This document shows, one piece after another, positions 24,190-32,674 of a DNA stretch of 56,693 nt. Under the pieces are notes generated by a model, which did not search any database, was not told the DNA's origin, and saw nothing but the letters and a program-made list of their open reading frames with translations. The DNA is from an uncultured Flavobacteriales bacterium (lineage in GTDB: Bacteria; Bacteroidota; Bacteroidia; Flavobacteriales; UBA1820), in assembly GCA_938023515.1 (NCBI GenBank), contig CALJDR010000001.1, positions 1 to 56,693 of the forward strand. Reading direction: 5' to 3'. How positions within the stretch are numbered: the first letter of the stretch is position 1; each line of letters starts with the position of its first letter. Made by a program: the position numbers and the translations under genes.

Positions 24190-24339
24190 TATGCCGAGGC
24201 GCATCCTGTATTATTCAAATATCGCGAATCTTTCGCAACATCCGGCGTATCCGGCGGGGTATTTTGCGCTTTGCCGGCCGAGGCCCGGAAATAACGGTAC
24301 GCGGGCGTGTTATTGTTTCCGCCTCTCAGGTAATTTTAC

Positions 24340-24347
24340 TAAATTTG
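24340..24347 (+). promoter_or_regulatory. Probable -7 box for lpxL
   Basis: TAAATTTG is an exact TAnnTTTG match, 21 nt before the chosen lpxL start. This argues against the upstream in-frame start at 24264. Confidence 0.5.
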
Positions 24348-24368
24348 TCGCTGATACGTAACTCAAAA

Positions 24369-25307
24369 ATGAAGCTTTCCAAAATCGGGTATTACCTGCT
24401 TAAAGGCGTTTCGCGCATGCCTTTTTGGTTCATATATATTTTGTCCGACGTGGCGGCTTGGGCCCTTTTCTTTGTGGTCCGTTACCGCCGCAAGGTCGTG
24501 ATGGACAATCTCCGGCTTTGTTTTCCCGACGAGTCTCCCTCCTGGCGCAGGCGGGTGGGCCGCCGTTTTTACCGGGGGTTCGCCGATACGATGTTGGAAT
24601 CCCTGAAGATGTTTACGCTCTCCCCTGAAGAGGCGGTGAAGCGGATCCGGTACGAAAATCCGGAAGAATTCGAACAAATGCTCGCCTCCGGGCACAACCA
24701 TATCATGATATTCGGCCACTACGCCAACTGGGAATGGCTGATGTTCACCAAGCTCCTGTACCCCCAAATGAGGGCCATCGCTCTTTACCAGCGGATAGAA
24801 AACGAGTTCGTAAACGATTCGGCCCTTCATGCCCGCGAGCGTTTCGGGATGGAAGCCATGCAGGCCAAGCACGCGTTGCTGGGCCTTTCCCGGATGAAGA
24901 ACGACGGCAGCGCGATGATCGCCTTCGTAGCCGACCAAAGCCCGGCGCGCCACCTGATAAAACATTGGGTGAAATTTTTCGGCGTCGAGACCCCGGTGCA
25001 TATCGGGGCGCATCAATTGGCCGTTGCTTTGAAATACGACGTGATATTCCTCGATATGCAGCGTGTAGCAAGGGGCCGTTATACGGTGCGGGCGACCCGG
25101 ATATACACGCCCGGGGAGGACGTAAAGCCGTACGATATCATAGACCGTTTTTTCGCCCTGCTGGAACAGCAGATAAGGCATAGGCCGGAAGACTGGCTGT
25201 GGTCCCATCGGCGTTGGAAATACTGCCCCCGTCCCGATACTGCCGGGCAAACGGACGCTTCTAAGAGCGAGGCCGATCAAAAGAAAGAAGATGGAGAAAG
25301 AAAGTAG
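24369..25307 (+). CDS. lpxL: Lysophospholipid/lipid A acyltransferase, LpxL/HtrB family
   Basis: A 312-residue inner-membrane acyltransferase that adds secondary acyl chains to lipid A. An N-terminal hydrophobic anchor is at about residues 12-32. The catalytic HX4E motif is in FGHYANWEW. FVADQSP follows near the centre, and the substrate-binding region reads VKFFGVETPVHIGAH. The C-terminal charged tail ends in many Lys and Glu. The start at 24369 is fixed by the -7 box at 24340. The last 17 bp overlap the next glycosyltransferase gene, suggesting translational coupling. Confidence 0.88.
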   Translation: MKLSKIGYYLLKGVSRMPFWFIYILSDVAAWALFFVVRYRRKVVMDNLRLCFPDESPSWRRRVGRRFYRGFADTMLESLKMFTLSPEEAVKRIRYENPEEFEQMLASGHNHIMIFGHYANWEWLMFTKLLYPQMRAIALYQRIENEFVNDSALHARERFGMEAMQAKHALLGLSRMKNDGSAMIAFVADQSPARHLIKHWVKFFGVETPVHIGAHQLAVALKYDVIFLDMQRVARGRYTVRATRIYTPGEDVKPYDIIDRFFALLEQQIRHRPEDWLWSHRRWKYCPRPDTAGQTDASKSEADQKKEDGERK

Positions 25308-26310
25308 GCCGCTGAGCATAGCCGTAGTGGTGCTCAACTGGAACGGAAGGGCCCTGCTGGAAAAATTCCTGCCCTCGCTGGTGCGCAACAACCACCCGCA
25401 GGCAAAAATATACGTAGCCGACAATGCTTCGACGGACGATTCTGTCGAATGGCTCCAAAAGAATTACCCGGATGTGGGCATTATCCGAAATGCCGAGAAC
25501 TACGGCTTTGCTAAAGGGTATAACGTCGCCCTCAAAGGTCTGAGGGAGGATATTTTTGCCTTGGTGAACTCCGATATCGAAGTGACGGAAGATTGGTTGG
25601 AGCCCGTAGTGGAAGAATTTGAGTCCGATCCTGGCGTGACGGCTGCACAGCCCCGCCTGTTGGATTACAAGGATAAGACGATGTTCGAATATGCCGGTGC
25701 GGCGGGCGGATTCATTGACAAACTGGGCTATCCGTACTGCCGCGGCCGCATCTTTACCGTGATAGAACCGGATAAAGGGCAATATATACAGAACAGCGAT
25801 ATTTTCTGGGCGACGGGCGCCTGCCTGTTCGTGCGGCGGGAGGCGTTTGAAACGCTCGGCGGTTTCGACGATGATTTCTTTGCCCATCTGGAGGAGATAG
25901 ACCTTTGCTGGCGCATACTCAATACGGGCGGAAGGATCCGGTATATCGCCGGTTCCGTCGTTTACCACGTAGGAGGGGCGACCCTTCAGAAATACGATGC
26001 GCGTAAGACTTACCTCAATTTCCGCAACAGCCTTTTCACGCTGGTGAAGAACCTTCCGGCCTACCGCATTCCTTACGTAGTGCTGTGCCGTATGGTATTG
26101 GACGGGGTACAGGGGATGCGTTTTTTGGCGGAGAAAAGGCCCCGGCATACTTGGGCACTCGTGCGGGCCCATTTCGCGTTTTACGGCGGTTTTGCCCGGA
26201 TGTGGCGCAAGCGCAGGCTGACACCTCTGAAGACCCGCCGTTATTTTCACGATACCAGCATCGTGTTCAGTCATTTCATCAAAAGGAAGAAATATTTTTC
26301 CGAACTTTAA
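25291..26310 (+). CDS. Glycosyltransferase family 2 (rhamnosyltransferase-like)
   Basis: A 339-residue GT-A-fold glycosyltransferase. The nucleotide-binding start is IAVVVLNWNGRALLEKFLPSL, followed by YVADNASTDDSVEW; NSDIEV carries the DXD-type metal motif. A later GGFDDDFFAHLEEIDLCWR segment is typical of WbbL-like GT2 enzymes that act on lipid-linked sugars in the cytoplasm. No transmembrane domain is evident. It overlaps the lpxL-type gene by 17 bp, so an envelope-glycan role is likely; donor and acceptor are unknown. Confidence 0.88.
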   Translation: MEKESRPLSIAVVVLNWNGRALLEKFLPSLVRNNHPQAKIYVADNASTDDSVEWLQKNYPDVGIIRNAENYGFAKGYNVALKGLREDIFALVNSDIEVTEDWLEPVVEEFESDPGVTAAQPRLLDYKDKTMFEYAGAAGGFIDKLGYPYCRGRIFTVIEPDKGQYIQNSDIFWATGACLFVRREAFETLGGFDDDFFAHLEEIDLCWRILNTGGRIRYIAGSVVYHVGGATLQKYDARKTYLNFRNSLFTLVKNLPAYRIPYVVLCRMVLDGVQGMRFLAEKRPRHTWALVRAHFAFYGGFARMWRKRRLTPLKTRRYFHDTSIVFSHFIKRKKYFSEL

Positions 26311-26319
26311 CCCAGCCGT

Positions 26320-27021
26320 ATGCATACCACAAAAGACAACATACAGGTCTTGTATGAGGACAACCATCTGCTGGCCGTTTCCAAGCGTCCGGGCGACATC
26401 GTTCAGGGCGATAAAACGGGCGACGTGCCGTTGGTGGAAACGGTGCGGGAGTATATCCGCGAAAAATACCAAAAGCCGGGCAACGTATTTTGCGGGCTGC
26501 CCCATAGGATAGACCGTCCTACGAGCGGTGTGGTGCTTTTTGCCAAAACATCCAAAGCCCTCTCGCGGCTGTCGGAGATGTTCCGTGAAGGGCAGGTACA
26601 CAAGGTATACCATGCCATCGTGCCGCTGAAAGATATTCCGGATGAAGGATCCCTAAAACATTACCTGGTGCACGACGGCGATAAGAATCTGTCGAGGGCC
26701 TACAATATGCCCGGACGGGAGAATGCCAAGGAGGCCATTACGCATTACCGGGTGCTGTCCCGGGGGGAGCGCTACATGCTGCTCGAAGTGGAGATAGAAA
26801 CGGGCCGCCACCACCAAATCCGGAGCCAGCTGGCCCATATCGGCCTGCCGGTCAAAGGCGACTTGAAATACGGTGCGCCGCGCTCCAACCGGAACGGCGG
26901 CATCGGCCTGCACGCCCGCCGCGTGGAATTCGTCCATCCGGTGAAAGGAGAGACGGTGACTGTCACGGCCCCGTATCCCGAGGACGAGCCGTTGTGGCAG
27001 GCGTTGGCGGATTTGAAATAA
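26320..27021 (+). CDS. RluA-family 23S rRNA/tRNA pseudouridine synthase
   Basis: A 233-residue pseudouridine synthase. The catalytic Asp lies in HRIDRPTSG, a variant of the common HRLDRDTSG. HKVYHAIV and ETGRHHQIRSQLAHIGLPVKGD are further family motifs. There is no N-terminal S4 domain, so it belongs with the short RluA/RluC-like stand-alone catalytic domains. The exact uridine target cannot be assigned. It lies 9 bp after the glycosyltransferase and 23 bp before the serine dehydratase gene. Confidence 0.9.
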   Translation: MHTTKDNIQVLYEDNHLLAVSKRPGDIVQGDKTGDVPLVETVREYIREKYQKPGNVFCGLPHRIDRPTSGVVLFAKTSKALSRLSEMFREGQVHKVYHAIVPLKDIPDEGSLKHYLVHDGDKNLSRAYNMPGRENAKEAITHYRVLSRGERYMLLEVEIETGRHHQIRSQLAHIGLPVKGDLKYGAPRSNRNGGIGLHARRVEFVHPVKGETVTVTAPYPEDEPLWQALADLK

Positions 27022-27044
27022 AATAACCTGCAAACCAAAGGACT

Positions 27045-28472
27045 ATGGAACAGATCAGCGTATTCGATATCCTCAAGATAGGTGTGGGCCCATCCAGTTC
27101 GCATACCCTGGGGCCGTGGAAAGCCGCACTCCGGTTCGTGGACAGCCTGAAACGCAAACGCCTGTTCGACCGGGTGGAATCCCTCTGGGTCGATCTGTAC
27201 GGCTCCCTTTCGCTCACCGGCCGGGGACATTACACGGACATCGCGGTGATGATGGGCCTCACGGGCGCCGAGCCGCAGACTGTTCCGGTGGACAGTATCC
27301 GCCCGACGGTGGCGGCCGTTACACTACAGAACCGGTTGAAACTTTCCGGGATCCGGGAGATACCGTTCTGCCCCTCCAAAGACATCCGTTTCCTTTCCGA
27401 ATTCCTGCCTTTCCATTCCAACGGGATGCGTTTTTCGGCCTTCGATGCTGAAGGTAAACTGCTGGAAGAACGCGTGTATTATTCCATCGGCGGGGGCTTT
27501 ATCGTCCGCGAAGGGGAGCGTGCGACTGTGGTAGCCGCCGGGAAGAAATTCCCGTATCCCATCCAGCGGGCTTCGGAACTGTTGGAATACACGGTGGATA
27601 ACAAATGCTCCATCGCCGATATCGTGCTGGAAAATGAAAAAGCGCTGGCCTCCGAGACCCAGGTGCGCCGAAAAATGCTGGCTATCTGGGATGTGATGCT
27701 CCGCAGCGTGTACGACGGCTGCCATACGCTGGGCGAACTGCCCGGAGGCTTGCACGTAAAGCGCCGCGCCGCCTATGTGTACGACCGGATCAAGCCTTAT
27801 CTGATCTACGACGGTTATAAGGACTGGTCCCGGCAGCTGCGCCGGGTGCGGGCCGATTCGCAGAGTATCTTTACGTGGGTGAGCACATTCGCCATCGCCG
27901 TGAACGAGGTCAACGCCTCGCTCGGGCGCATCGTTACCGCCCCGACCAACGGTTCTTCGGGTGTGATCCCGGCGGTACTGTTGTATTACCTGACATTCGT
28001 CAATCCCAAGGCGGGTGATGACGAGATCGTCGAATTTCTGCTGGTCGCCGGGGAAATAGGCAGTATTTTCAAGAAAGAAGCCACCATATCCGCCGCACAG
28101 GGCGGGTGCCAGGCCGAGATTGGCGTATCGTCTGCCATGGCGGCTGCGGCCTTGTGCCATGTGATGGGTGCCCAACCTTCCCAGTGCCTTACGGCGGCCG
28201 AGATCACGATGGAACATCATTTGGGCCTCACGTGCGACCCGGTAGCAGGGCTTGTGCAGGTGCCGTGCATCGAGCGCAATTCGATGGGAGCGATCAAGGC
28301 TATCACGGCGGCCAACTGGGCCATCAACAACGATCCCGATGTGGCGGTCGTATCGCTCGACAAGGTGATAAAGACGATGTGGGAGACAGCTAAGGATATG
28401 GATTTCAAATACAAGGAAACGGCCCGGGGAGGCCTGGCGGCCGAAATACCGGTCAGTCTGCCGGACTGCTGA
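27045..28472 (+). CDS. sdaA: L-serine ammonia-lyase (iron-sulfur, single chain)
   Basis: A 475-residue enzyme that deaminates L-serine to pyruvate. The N-terminal beta domain (SVFDILKIGVGPSSSHTLGP) is fused to the C-terminal alpha domain, which has TAPTNGSSGVIPAVL, GGCQAEIG, LTCDPVAGLVQVPCIERN and the expected cluster-binding cysteines. This is the single-chain form, unlike the split alpha and beta subunits of Bacillus. Length and motifs are complete. Confidence 0.94.
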   Translation: MEQISVFDILKIGVGPSSSHTLGPWKAALRFVDSLKRKRLFDRVESLWVDLYGSLSLTGRGHYTDIAVMMGLTGAEPQTVPVDSIRPTVAAVTLQNRLKLSGIREIPFCPSKDIRFLSEFLPFHSNGMRFSAFDAEGKLLEERVYYSIGGGFIVREGERATVVAAGKKFPYPIQRASELLEYTVDNKCSIADIVLENEKALASETQVRRKMLAIWDVMLRSVYDGCHTLGELPGGLHVKRRAAYVYDRIKPYLIYDGYKDWSRQLRRVRADSQSIFTWVSTFAIAVNEVNASLGRIVTAPTNGSSGVIPAVLLYYLTFVNPKAGDDEIVEFLLVAGEIGSIFKKEATISAAQGGCQAEIGVSSAMAAAALCHVMGAQPSQCLTAAEITMEHHLGLTCDPVAGLVQVPCIERNSMGAIKAITAANWAINNDPDVAVVSLDKVIKTMWETAKDMDFKYKETARGGLAAEIPVSLPDC

Positions 28473-28484
28473 AACAAGTGGATC

Positions 28485-29018
28485 ATGGATATAAAACATA
28501 CTTACATTTTTGAATGGGTCGGACCATTTTATTCTATTGAGGAATTGAAAAAATGGGAATCGACGCATAAGTCTTATGAATACCATTCTTATGTAATTAC
28601 AGGAATCCCGAAAAATAAATCTAAAGAAAGGGCTTACTTCGGCATTACTCAAAATAAAAAAAAATGTGTATCCGCTCGGTTTAATAAAGATCATCATGTC
28701 CGCCAAATGAGGGAAATAGATATATGGATAGGTAAATTCAGCGATCCGTCTAAATTGTCAGACAGAAGAAATATTGAATTGTGCGAAACGATGCTGATTT
28801 CATACTGCCAGCCGGAACTGAACAAGAAAAAAAAGGCATATTATCCACCCGAAAGCATTGCCATTATAAATCGTTGGTTTAAATTGGATCTCAAACCGAG
28901 AGAGAGGATTCTATATAGCGCCCAGCGGGAAATTCCGGACGTATTGATTTACGATCGGGAAAATAAAAATATATGGGGGTCTTATAAGATTAAAAAATTA
29001 CTTTCGGTCCTCGATTAA
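28485..29018 (+). CDS. Putative GIY-YIG-like nuclease, AT-rich
   Basis: A 177-residue protein whose first 115 residues fit the GIY-YIG nuclease layout: SYV at 35-37 (GIY strand), YFG at 51-53 (YIG strand), Arg65 in SARF, a His pair at 70-71, Glu98 or Glu101 as metal ligand, and Asn113 in PELN. The C-terminal 60 residues are basic and unassigned. Base composition is strikingly AT-rich with many AAA and ATT codons, against GC-rich neighbours, which suggests horizontal acquisition. It sits 12 bp after sdaA and 12 bp before murB without disrupting either. The family call rests on motif spacing and is moderate; the function is unknown. Confidence 0.6.
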   Translation: MDIKHTYIFEWVGPFYSIEELKKWESTHKSYEYHSYVITGIPKNKSKERAYFGITQNKKKCVSARFNKDHHVRQMREIDIWIGKFSDPSKLSDRRNIELCETMLISYCQPELNKKKKAYYPPESIAIINRWFKLDLKPRERILYSAQREIPDVLIYDRENKNIWGSYKIKKLLSVLD

Positions 29019-29030
29019 AAACTAAAGAAA

Positions 29031-30095
29031 TTGAAAATACAGAGAAACGTTTCACTCAAGCCCTATAATACGTTCGGGATGGACTCCCGGGCACGTTATT
29101 TTATCCATGCCCAAAGCGTGGACGAAGTGGAACAGGCCGTTTTGTGGGCTAAGGAAAAAGAAATGCCTTTGCTCGTCCTTTCGGGGGGGAGCAATATGCT
29201 CGTTACCGAAGACCTCGATGCGGTGGTGCTCCACATGGATACCGCCGGAATCGAGATTGTCGGGAAGGACGGTTCGGATACTCTGGTGCGCGTGGCGGCG
29301 GGGGAAAACTGGCACGGTTTCGTGCAGTGGGCCGTCGGGCAAAACCTGGCCGGAATCGAAAACCTGGCTTTTATTCCCGGGCGGGTAGGCTCCTCTCCGG
29401 TGCAGAATATAGGCGCATACGGTGCCGAGGCGAAGGATGCGATAGAGAGCGTGGAGGCACTCGATATGCGGACGCTCGAAAGACGGGTGATCCCGGCCGC
29501 AGAATGCCGTTTCGGGTATCGGGAATCGATCTTTAAGCGGGAATACCGGGGCCGTTATGTGATCCTGTCGGTTACGTTCCGCCTGCATGATCCGGCAAAA
29601 CACACTCTGAAACTGGACTACGGCAATATCCGCCGGGAACTGGAGTCCCGCGGGATCGTCAATCCGACCCTGGCCGATGTGGCCTCGGTGGTGACGGACA
29701 TCCGGAAGGCAAAACTCCCGGATCCGGCCAAAATAGGAAACAGCGGCAGTTTTTTCAAAAACCCGGTCGTGTCGAAGGCAGTGTTCGAAAGACTGTCCGC
29801 AGAATATCCGGGCATCCCGTCGTTCGATCCGGAAAACGTTTCGGACGGGCACTATAAAAAGATACCGGCTGCCTGGATGATAGAGCGGGCAGGCTGGAAA
29901 GGCTACCGCCGGGGCGATGCGGGCGTGCACCGCGACCAGGCCCTGGTATTGGTTAATTACGGAAAGGCCACGGGCGGCGAAATACTCCGGCTGTGCGACG
30001 ATATTTGTGCCGATGTGGCGCAAAAATTCGGAGTGGAGGTAAGTCCGGAAGTCAATGTGATCGATAATAAAACGATAGAGGACCTCAGACCTTAA
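29031..30095 (+). CDS. murB: UDP-N-acetylmuramate dehydrogenase
   Basis: A 354-residue FAD enzyme that reduces UDP-GlcNAc-enolpyruvate to UDP-MurNAc in peptidoglycan synthesis. Motifs are LKPYNTFGMDSRARY, LSGGSNML, NIGAYGAEAKDAI, the catalytic Ser in GSFFKNPVV, and PEVNVI near the C-terminus. The start codon is TTG. An in-frame TAA sits 13 bp upstream, and the next ATG (29079) would remove the conserved NTFG segment. TTG use may lower translation after the AT-rich gene upstream. Confidence 0.93.
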   Translation: MKIQRNVSLKPYNTFGMDSRARYFIHAQSVDEVEQAVLWAKEKEMPLLVLSGGSNMLVTEDLDAVVLHMDTAGIEIVGKDGSDTLVRVAAGENWHGFVQWAVGQNLAGIENLAFIPGRVGSSPVQNIGAYGAEAKDAIESVEALDMRTLERRVIPAAECRFGYRESIFKREYRGRYVILSVTFRLHDPAKHTLKLDYGNIRRELESRGIVNPTLADVASVVTDIRKAKLPDPAKIGNSGSFFKNPVVSKAVFERLSAEYPGIPSFDPENVSDGHYKKIPAAWMIERAGWKGYRRGDAGVHRDQALVLVNYGKATGGEILRLCDDICADVAQKFGVEVSPEVNVIDNKTIEDLRP

Positions 30096-30107
30096 AAACA
30101 TCCCGCA

Positions 30108-31211
30108 ATGGAAGGAATACTGTTCATTATTTTCCTGTGTTCGGCCGCCCTCTTGGTGGCTTATTACCTGCTGGTGCTTCTGGCTTCGCGGGGCAGAAAA
30201 ACTACCCGTAATGCCCGGGAAGATGCCGAGGGAATATCCGTGGTGGTGGTCAGCCGCAACGGGCTGGAAAACCTGCGAGCGCTGATCCCTTCCCTGCTGG
30301 CCCAGAAACACCTGAAATTCGAGATCGTGGTGGTCAACGACCGCTCGTTCGACAATACTGAGATATTCATCAAATCTGTCCAGCGGAATTACCCCACCGT
30401 GCTGCATATGGCGACCATTCCGCTGGATACCACCTATCCGTGGGCGGGCAAGAAATTTGCCATTGCCATGGGGGTGAAGGCCGCGAAATACGACCGCATC
30501 GTCCTGCTCGACAATACGGCCGTTCCGGCCGGCGAACGTTGGCTGGAGGCGATGGCCCGGGCTTTCGAGGGCGACCGCAAAGAGTTCCTGATCGGGTGTA
30601 CGGCGGCCGGAAATAAAGGTGGCCTCTATACGGCTTCCGAATTCTGCCGGATGGCCGACTATATGGCGTGGGCAGGGGCCGGAATGCCTTTCAGTGCGCG
30701 CCCGTCCAATTTCGGGTTCCGGAAGTCTACCTTCCTGGCCCGTAACGGTTATATGAAGGACATGCGGGTGCCTGCCGGGGAAGCCGATTTCCTGCTTCAG
30801 GACTGTGCTACGGGAAAAAATACGGCTATCGTATGTTCCCGGGACGCGTTGGTGACCGACAATTCGGCATTCACCGCCGCCGAGCGCCGCGAACGCGATG
30901 TGGCTCGTTACGCCGCTTTCCGGCATTACCTCCCTTCCGCCCGGGCAAAGGCCCTCACAGCCCCCTTTTTAAAGGCCTTGTTCCTTGTGGCGGCGGTGGC
31001 CTGCGGTGTATTTTTCTGGCCCCGTTGGGAATACTGGGCTGCCTTGGCTGTACCGATGGTATTGTCCTGGGTTACGGGATGGGTATGCGCCCGGAGATTT
31101 GTGTACCCGCGATGGATGGCACTGGGGATATTGCTCGACGTGGTACTTCTGCCCTGGGATATGATAAGACTGACGGTAGCCTCGGCGCTGCTGCCTAAAG
31201 GATGGAAATAG
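30108..31211 (+). CDS. Membrane-anchored glycosyltransferase family 2
   Basis: A 367-residue protein with an N-terminal transmembrane helix (residues about 3-24), a GT-A catalytic domain (ISVVVVSRNGLENLRALIPSL; VVNDRSFDNTE; LLDNTAVPAGERW as the metal-motif region), and two or three C-terminal helices after about residue 285. This resembles the processive or lipid-linked GT2 layout seen in polysaccharide and lipid glycosylation. Substrates are unknown. Its last 10 bp overlap the start of the sigma factor gene. Confidence 0.82.
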   Translation: MEGILFIIFLCSAALLVAYYLLVLLASRGRKTTRNAREDAEGISVVVVSRNGLENLRALIPSLLAQKHLKFEIVVVNDRSFDNTEIFIKSVQRNYPTVLHMATIPLDTTYPWAGKKFAIAMGVKAAKYDRIVLLDNTAVPAGERWLEAMARAFEGDRKEFLIGCTAAGNKGGLYTASEFCRMADYMAWAGAGMPFSARPSNFGFRKSTFLARNGYMKDMRVPAGEADFLLQDCATGKNTAIVCSRDALVTDNSAFTAAERRERDVARYAAFRHYLPSARAKALTAPFLKALFLVAAVACGVFFWPRWEYWAALAVPMVLSWVTGWVCARRFVYPRWMALGILLDVVLLPWDMIRLTVASALLPKGWK

Positions 31212-31762
31212 ACAAGGATAAACAACTGGTACGGGAAGCCCTGGAAGGCTCGCAGGCGGCATTCAACGCCCTGCTGACCATGTACTGGCAGGATATCTAT
31301 ACTTTCCTGGCGGCTAAAAGGCTGTGCCCGGAGGATACTGAAGACCTGTGTATCGAGACGTTTTCCAAGGCTTTTGAGAAACTGGATACTTATGATGAGA
31401 ATTACCGGTTCAAGACCTGGCTGATCAATATCGCCAAGAACAATTATGTGGATTTCATCCGCCGCAATGCCCCTCTTTTTTCCCTGTTCTCGCGGAAAAT
31501 GTTGTCTGAGGATATGGAAGCGTCCAGTCCGGATGCCGTAGCTTACGATACGCCGGAATCCGAGATGATCCATTCGCAGGCGTTGGAAAATGTGGCGGCG
31601 GCGATGGAATATCTGCGCCCGGCCTACCGCCAGGTGATGCGCCTGCGGTATATGGACGATCTGTCCGTGGCCGAGATATCGGAAAAAATGGATATAACTC
31701 CTTCCAATGTGAAGGTCATCCTGATGCGGGGACGGCGCCTGCTGCTCAAAGGGCTGGAATGA
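31202..31762 (+). CDS. ECF-type RNA polymerase sigma factor
   Basis: A 186-residue sigma-70 factor with region 2 (AFNALLTMYWQDIYTFLA, then DLCIETFSKAF and RFKTWLINIAKNNYVDFIRR) and region 4 (LRPAYRQVMRLRYMDDLSVAEI, followed by a helix-turn-helix reading MDITPSNVKVILMRGRRLL). Its start overlaps the glycosyltransferase stop by 10 bp and lipA follows after 7 bp. No anti-sigma or SusD/TonB partner is adjacent, so how it is controlled is unclear. Co-expression with envelope glycosylation is an inference. Confidence 0.9.
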   Translation: MEIDKDKQLVREALEGSQAAFNALLTMYWQDIYTFLAAKRLCPEDTEDLCIETFSKAFEKLDTYDENYRFKTWLINIAKNNYVDFIRRNAPLFSLFSRKMLSEDMEASSPDAVAYDTPESEMIHSQALENVAAAMEYLRPAYRQVMRLRYMDDLSVAEISEKMDITPSNVKVILMRGRRLLLKGLE

Positions 31763-31769
31763 CATAGAA

Positions 31770-32642
31770 ATGACGATGGACAAGGACGGAGGAAAAGAAA
31801 AACATTTGCGCAAGCCCGAATGGCTGAAAGTCCGCCTGGGCGGCGGAGAGCATTACGGCGGGGTGAGCGGCACCCTGGAGCGGGGAAGCCTCCATACCAT
31901 CTGCCGCAGCGGTTCGTGTCCCAACCTGGGCGAATGCTGGCGGGCCGGAACGGCCACGTTCATGATACTGGGCGATATATGTACCCGTTCCTGCCGTTTT
32001 TGTGCGGTGAAGACCGGGCGTCCGCTGCCACCGGATGAAGAAGAACCTATGCGGGTAGCTCATGCCGTGGAAGAGATGAACTTGCGGCATGCGGTGATCA
32101 CCTCTGTGGACCGGGACGATCTGCCGGACGGCGGGGCTTCGTTCTGGGCGCGGGTCGTACGTGCCGTGCGGGAGGTTTCGCCCGGCACGACCCTGGAAAC
32201 CCTTGTTCCGGATTTCAAAGGCCGGGCGGAAGATATTCGTACGGTGGTAGAGGCCTCTCCGGAAGTTATCTCCCACAATATCGAAACGGTAGAACGGCTT
32301 ACGCCCGAAGTGCGCGTGCAGGCGCGTTACCGCCGAAGCCTCGAGGTACTTCGCATGATGAAAGAGATGGGGGCCCCCCGTACCAAATCCGGGATCATGC
32401 TCGGGCTGGGGGAAACGGAGGACGAAATACTGACCACACTGTCCGATATGCGCAGCGTAGGGGTCGATATCGTGACCATCGGCCAATACCTGCAGCCCAC
32501 GCGCAATCACCTGCCGGTACGGGAATACGTTGCCCCGGAAATGTTCGCCCGGTACAAGGAGCGGGCCCTGCAGATGGGTTTCCGTTTCGTGCAGAGCGGC
32601 CCGTTGGTGCGTTCCTCGTACCATGCCGCCGACCATGTATAA
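31770..32642 (+). CDS. lipA: Lipoyl synthase
   Basis: A 290-residue radical SAM enzyme that inserts sulfur into octanoyl chains to make lipoyl cofactor. The auxiliary cluster Cys45, Cys50 and Cys56 (CX4CX5C) and the radical SAM cluster Cys71, Cys75 and Cys78 (CTRSCRFC) are all present. The C-terminal RSSY motif that binds the auxiliary cluster reads VRSSYHAADHV. Two ATGs are close together at the start (Met1, Met3). It is 7 bp after the sigma factor gene. No lipB is in the window. Confidence 0.95.
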   Translation: MTMDKDGGKEKHLRKPEWLKVRLGGGEHYGGVSGTLERGSLHTICRSGSCPNLGECWRAGTATFMILGDICTRSCRFCAVKTGRPLPPDEEEPMRVAHAVEEMNLRHAVITSVDRDDLPDGGASFWARVVRAVREVSPGTTLETLVPDFKGRAEDIRTVVEASPEVISHNIETVERLTPEVRVQARYRRSLEVLRMMKEMGAPRTKSGIMLGLGETEDEILTTLSDMRSVGVDIVTIGQYLQPTRNHLPVREYVAPEMFARYKERALQMGFRFVQSGPLVRSSYHAADHV

Positions 32643-32674
32643 CCAAGAGATCAAACCCAGAAAACGATAACTTT

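Noticed and set aside
29052..30926. A 624-codon minus-strand frame opposite murB and the second glycosyltransferase; similarly 32651-34492 opposite glgX and 17758-19443 opposite fadD
   Set aside because: All mirror real genes on the plus strand and carry no family motifs.
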